Shown: positions 6,549 to 9,084 of the stretch, in pieces
Layout: each line of letters starts with the position of its first letter
Position numbering within the stretch: the first letter of the stretch is position 1
Assembly (NCBI GenBank): GCA_934643435.1
Contig: CAKUCJ010000036.1
Location: 1 to 9,084 of the forward strand
Direction: 5' to 3'
DNA: 9,084 bases
Origin: an uncultured Collinsella sp.
GTDB lineage: Bacteria; Actinomycetota; Coriobacteriia; Coriobacteriales; Coriobacteriaceae
The notes under the pieces: generated by a model
Databases searched by the model: none
Told to the model about the DNA's origin: nothing
The model's input: only the letters and a program-made list of their open reading frames with translations
Made by a program: the position numbers and the translations under genes

Positions 6549-8702
6549 ATGACCGAAGACATCCCCCTTGAAATCACTTCGAGCGACATGGCAAATCTAC
6601 CCATATCCATCGCCGTCCTCATCGTGGCCGCCGTCGTCGTCCGCATGTACATTTCGATTAAGCGGAAGGAACAGCCTCCCGTTTTTCGCGCCCTATGGTG
6701 CGCGGTATTCCTTGTTCCGCTCGGCGTGGTGGCGGCATGGATCACCAATCAAATGCTCGTAAATGAGGACAATTCCCTATGGATCCTGTCTTATTCGGCC
6801 CTCGGGGCCACCACGGTCGCCCTTCTGGTCGAACCCCTGGTTTCGAGGCTTATCGACCGGGCAGATATCGCAACTGCAACGGCTGCCTGCATCTGCCGCG
6901 ACATTATCATCATCGCAGCGGTTTCGATTCTCTCGTTCGTTTCGCTCGAAATCGCCTGCAATGAGACCTTTTACCACATTCCCGCCAACTCGTTCGGCTT
7001 TTCCGTCGGACTGCTTGCGGCGATTCTTCTCTCCCTTTATTTACTGGGACAGCGACACGGAGGGGCCATGGTCCTCGTGCCCACCGTTTGCTGCATTCTC
7101 GGCATTGCCGAGCATTTCGTTATGACATTTAAGGGCGAAGCCATTCTGCCAAGTGACATCTTGGCATTGGGAACCGCAATGGAAGTGAGCGAGGGATACG
7201 AGTTCACCTTCACCTCGGGAATCGTCACTTCGCTCGCGTTACTCGAAATCTCTCTTGGACTGCTTTCCCTCATTCGACCGCAAAAGCTCCGTACGCCAGC
7301 CCTCGTCCTTCCTGTCATTGCCGGAAACCTCTGCGCTTTTCTTCTCGTAAGCGTCGTAAGCCTCCTGGGGTTTTCCAGCATCGACCTTGAGCAGGCGTTG
7401 GACTTTGGGTTTGATCGTTGGCAACCCATCTGCACGTATGTTTCACAGGGCTTTATCACCTCGTTTACTGAGATGGTAAATGAGCTGCCAATCGAAAAAC
7501 CTGAGGGCTATACCGACGACGAGACCAAAAACATCGAACAGGAGCTCGTCGCCGCCTACGACAGCACGTATGGCTCCAGCGAGCAACGCACCGCCGCTGT
7601 CGCCCAGTTCAATGAGATCAAACCGACGGTCGTTGCCGTCATGAACGAGAGTTTCACCGACCTATCGTGCTTCGAGCAGCTTCAGGCGGCAGGCTACTTC
7701 GGCCCCACTTTCTATAATTCCCTCCCCGACACACTCGTACGCGGCACCATGCTCGCCTCGGTAGCAGGAGGTGGAACGGCGAACTCTGAATTTGAGTTTT
7801 TGACGGGAGCCACAACGGCCTTTGTCGGCGTAGGCAAAATCCCCTATCAGCTTTATCAGATGAGCGATGTTGACAGCCTGGCAAAAGACCTTAAAGAGCT
7901 TGGGTATACCGCCACCGCCATGCACCCCCAAAACCCCGTCAACTATCACCGAGATAAAATTTATCAGCAGCTCGGTTTCGGAGATTTTCTTTCAATCGAC
8001 GATTTCGAAGGCGCCTCTTATTACCATGCCGGCGTATGTGACTACGTCACCTACGACAAGATCCTTGAATTGCTCAGGACCAACGAGGCCCCGCAGTTTA
8101 TCTTTGACGTGACGATGCAAAATCACGGCGGATACGAAGTCGGGTCCGTCCCCGCAGAAGAGCTCACGAATTATTGTGTCGAAGGGGCCAGCGAGGGTAC
8201 CAACGCCATGCTCAATACCTACCTAACCTGCATCAACGCATCCGACAGAGACCTTGAGTACTTCATCAACGAGCTCCGCAATATCGGTCGGCCGGTCGTT
8301 CTCGTCTTTTTTGGCGACCATCAGCCAAGCATTGCAGCAGCCCTCAACGACGAGCTGTATCCGCAAGAAGACACGGCCAGCCACGCTTTCCGCATTCACC
8401 AGTCGACATATTTCGTCTGGGCCAACTATGAAATCGCAGGCAATTCCGAACTCAACGTCTACGACACCGTCGGTGCGAACGAGATTGCAGCCATAACCCT
8501 TAATAAGATCGGCGCCCCGCTCACCGATTACCAAAAGGCCCTGCTTGCAACAAGGTCTGATGTGCCGACCATTAACGTTGCCGGCTATCTCGGTGCCGAT
8601 GGGCTGCGCTATGACCTCGAATCAGAGGACAGCCCCTATACGTCGACGATCGACAAGCTGCGGCGCGTCCAATATCTTGAGTTTGCCACGAAGGTCCAGT
8701 AG
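6549..8702 (+). CDS. LTA synthase family protein (membrane-anchored sulfatase/phosphatase-superfamily phosphoglycerol transferase)
   Basis: The protein has 717 residues, with an N-terminal membrane domain and an extracellular alkaline-phosphatase-superfamily domain, the architecture of LtaS and MdoB-type enzymes that transfer glycerol-phosphate from phosphatidylglycerol. Hydrophobic segments fall roughly at 18-36, 48-66, 78-98, 117-136, 150-167, 172-191, 222-242 and 250-274, more than the five of LtaS. GEAILPSDI (196-204) is a conserved loop of these proteins. The catalytic domain has NESF (Glu367), GGTANSEFEFLTG with the likely nucleophile Thr410, MQNHGGY (His526) and FFGDHQPS (Asp590, His591), matching the Mn2+ and nucleophile set of LtaS. 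The ATG at 6549 is preferred to one at 6525 because AGAGGA lies 6 bases upstream of it. The gene is divergent from uvrA and ends 147 bases before mrp. The polymer made (glycerol-phosphate teichoic acid, or modification of another glycan) cannot be told from sequence. Confidence 0.88.
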   Translation: MTEDIPLEITSSDMANLPISIAVLIVAAVVVRMYISIKRKEQPPVFRALWCAVFLVPLGVVAAWITNQMLVNEDNSLWILSYSALGATTVALLVEPLVSRLIDRADIATATAACICRDIIIIAAVSILSFVSLEIACNETFYHIPANSFGFSVGLLAAILLSLYLLGQRHGGAMVLVPTVCCILGIAEHFVMTFKGEAILPSDILALGTAMEVSEGYEFTFTSGIVTSLALLEISLGLLSLIRPQKLRTPALVLPVIAGNLCAFLLVSVVSLLGFSSIDLEQALDFGFDRWQPICTYVSQGFITSFTEMVNELPIEKPEGYTDDETKNIEQELVAAYDSTYGSSEQRTAAVAQFNEIKPTVVAVMNESFTDLSCFEQLQAAGYFGPTFYNSLPDTLVRGTMLASVAGGGTANSEFEFLTGATTAFVGVGKIPYQLYQMSDVDSLAKDLKELGYTATAMHPQNPVNYHRDKIYQQLGFGDFLSIDDFEGASYYHAGVCDYVTYDKILELLRTNEAPQFIFDVTMQNHGGYEVGSVPAEELTNYCVEGASEGTNAMLNTYLTCINASDRDLEYFINELRNIGRPVVLVFFGDHQPSIAAALNDELYPQEDTASHAFRIHQSTYFVWANYEIAGNSELNVYDTVGANEIAAITLNKIGAPLTDYQKALLATRSDVPTINVAGYLGADGLRYDLESEDSPYTSTIDKLRRVQYLEFATKVQ

Positions 8703-8762
8703 GTCCGATTTTTCGCGACGCGCCATCGAGCAGCCGAGCCTACACAGCTAGATGCGCCGCAC

Positions 8763-8792
8763 ATGACTCTCGCTCACAAACGAGGGTACAAT
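8763..8792 (+). promoter_or_regulatory. Sigma-70-type promoter for mrp
   Basis: TACAAT at 8787-8792 matches the -10 consensus at five of six bases. ATGACT at 8763-8768 matches TTGACA at four of six, with an 18-base spacer. Transcription would begin near 8799, leaving a leader of about 50 bases. An imperfect dyad (ACTCTCG...CGAGGGT) spans the spacer and could bind a regulator. The separate promoter suggests mrp is not simply read through from the LTA-synthase-like gene, although no clear terminator is seen at 8703-8760. Confidence 0.6.
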
Positions 8793-8811
8793 GACGCTCG
8801 TGTCACATCGC

Positions 8812-8825
8812 GGGACCCTAGTCCC
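8812..8825. repeat. Palindromic GGGAC-CCTA-GTCCC element in the mrp leader
   Basis: Two perfect 5-base arms (8812-8816 and 8821-8825) flank a 4-base centre. The element lies just downstream of the predicted transcription start and 12 bases before the ribosome site (AAGGAG, 8838-8843). It could be an operator or a small RNA hairpin. No U run follows, so it is not a terminator. Confidence 0.5.
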
Positions 8826-8849
8826 AACAATAATCATAAGGAGTCAAAC

Positions 8850-9084
8850 ATGGGTTGCGAGCACGCACAGGCTGCCGGCGGACAAACGGCGCCGTCGCAA
8901 TTTGAAGAGAATACGCTGTCCGAGGTCAAGCGAGTTATCGCCGTGCTTTCCGGCAAGGGCGGTGTTGGCAAGTCATTCGTCACCGGCGCCATCGCCACCG
9001 AACTTGCCCGCCACGGCCACAAGGTCGGCGTCCTCGATGCCGATATCACCGGTCCCTCCATCCCCAAGATGTTCGGCATGAGTG
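8850..9084 (+). CDS. mrp: Mrp/ApbC (NBP35-type) P-loop ATPase, iron-sulfur cluster carrier, N-terminal part
   Basis: Only 78 codons are present before the right edge. The protein carries the deviant Walker A motif GKGGVGKS at 35-42 after [27 protein letters not shown] follows at 59-77, the typical Mrp/ApbC switch region. These proteins bind a [4Fe-4S] cluster at a dimer interface and hand it to apo-proteins, using ATP. The start ATG (8850-8852) is set by AAGGAG at 8838-8843, 6 bases upstream. The N-terminus is short (about 28 residues before the first strand), with a CEH sequence at 3-5, and lacks the DUF59/MIP18 domain that precedes the ATPase in many bacterial Mrp proteins. The C-terminal cysteine pair that would bind the cluster is outside the window. 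Confidence 0.92.
   Translation, partial: MGCEHAQAAGGQTAPSQFEENTLSEVKRVIAVLSGKGGVGKSFVTGAIATELARHGHKVGVLDADITGPSIPKMFGMS

Noticed and set aside
8703..8713. T run just after the LTA-synthase-like stop as a terminator
   Set aside because: No inverted repeat precedes it; the nearby GGTCC copies are direct repeats.
8767..8787. Imperfect hairpin ACTCTCG...CGAGGGT as a terminator for the LTA-synthase-like gene
   Set aside because: No T run follows it, and it overlaps a good -10 element, so it fits a promoter-associated dyad better.
8791..9081. Open frame starting at ATG 8791 over the mrp start
   Set aside because: It is in a different frame from the Mrp P-loop, begins inside the -10 element and has low-complexity content. 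The frame from 8850 has a good ribosome site and the family motifs.
1..9084. CRISPR array, tRNA, insertion sequence or phage genes
   Set aside because: No regularly spaced repeats, no cloverleaf-like sequence and no transposase, integrase or phage proteins were seen on either strand.

Overview
The window looks like a chromosomal housekeeping region of a Coriobacteriia-type actinobacterium, probably close to Collinsella. This is inferred from moderately high GC, actinobacterial-style MurJ sequence (PNMLYEL...GG), a Gram-positive-type LexA half-site pair, and the overall flavour of the proteins. No rRNA gene or other decisive taxonomic marker is present, so the placement is an inference. I see no insertion sequence, prophage, CRISPR array or tRNA.

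Layout. Positions 1-6356 are read from the minus strand. In transcription order they hold uvrA (6356 to 3485), a hairpin terminator (about 3421-3461), a ybaK/ebsC-type Cys-tRNA(Pro) deacylase (3349 to 2849), murJ encoding a lipid II flippase with a long N-terminal extension (2845 to 596), and uvrC, which starts on the base after the murJ stop and runs off the left edge. ybaK, murJ and uvrC are packed with gaps of 3 and 0 bases and probably form one transcript. Divergent from uvrA, on the plus strand, lies an LTA-synthase/sulfatase-superfamily membrane enzyme (6549-8702), followed by a promoter, a short palindromic leader and the start of an Mrp/ApbC-type P-loop ATPase (8850 to the right edge).

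The most notable points are these. (1) uvrA is split by a frameshift at about 4144-4148, exactly where the conserved PGRFSFN motif should be; the DNA is 5 bases short of what that motif needs. (2) The roughly 230-residue cytoplasmic extension of MurJ carries three copies (plus one decayed copy) of a (D/G)ETAV(F/Y)L motif. It resembles the ETTSVF phosphothreonine site of mycobacterial GarA and suggests Ser/Thr-kinase and FHA-domain control of the flippase. (3) A LexA-box-like sequence one mismatch from the Gram-positive consensus sits in the uvrA promoter region. (4) UvrC has an expanded, cysteine-rich stretch where E. coli UvrC carries its Fe-S cysteines.

Thematically the region combines nucleotide excision repair (uvrA, uvrC), envelope assembly (murJ, the LTA-synthase-like enzyme), translation fidelity (ybaK) and Fe-S cluster delivery (mrp). 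I do not see a defence or mobile system here.
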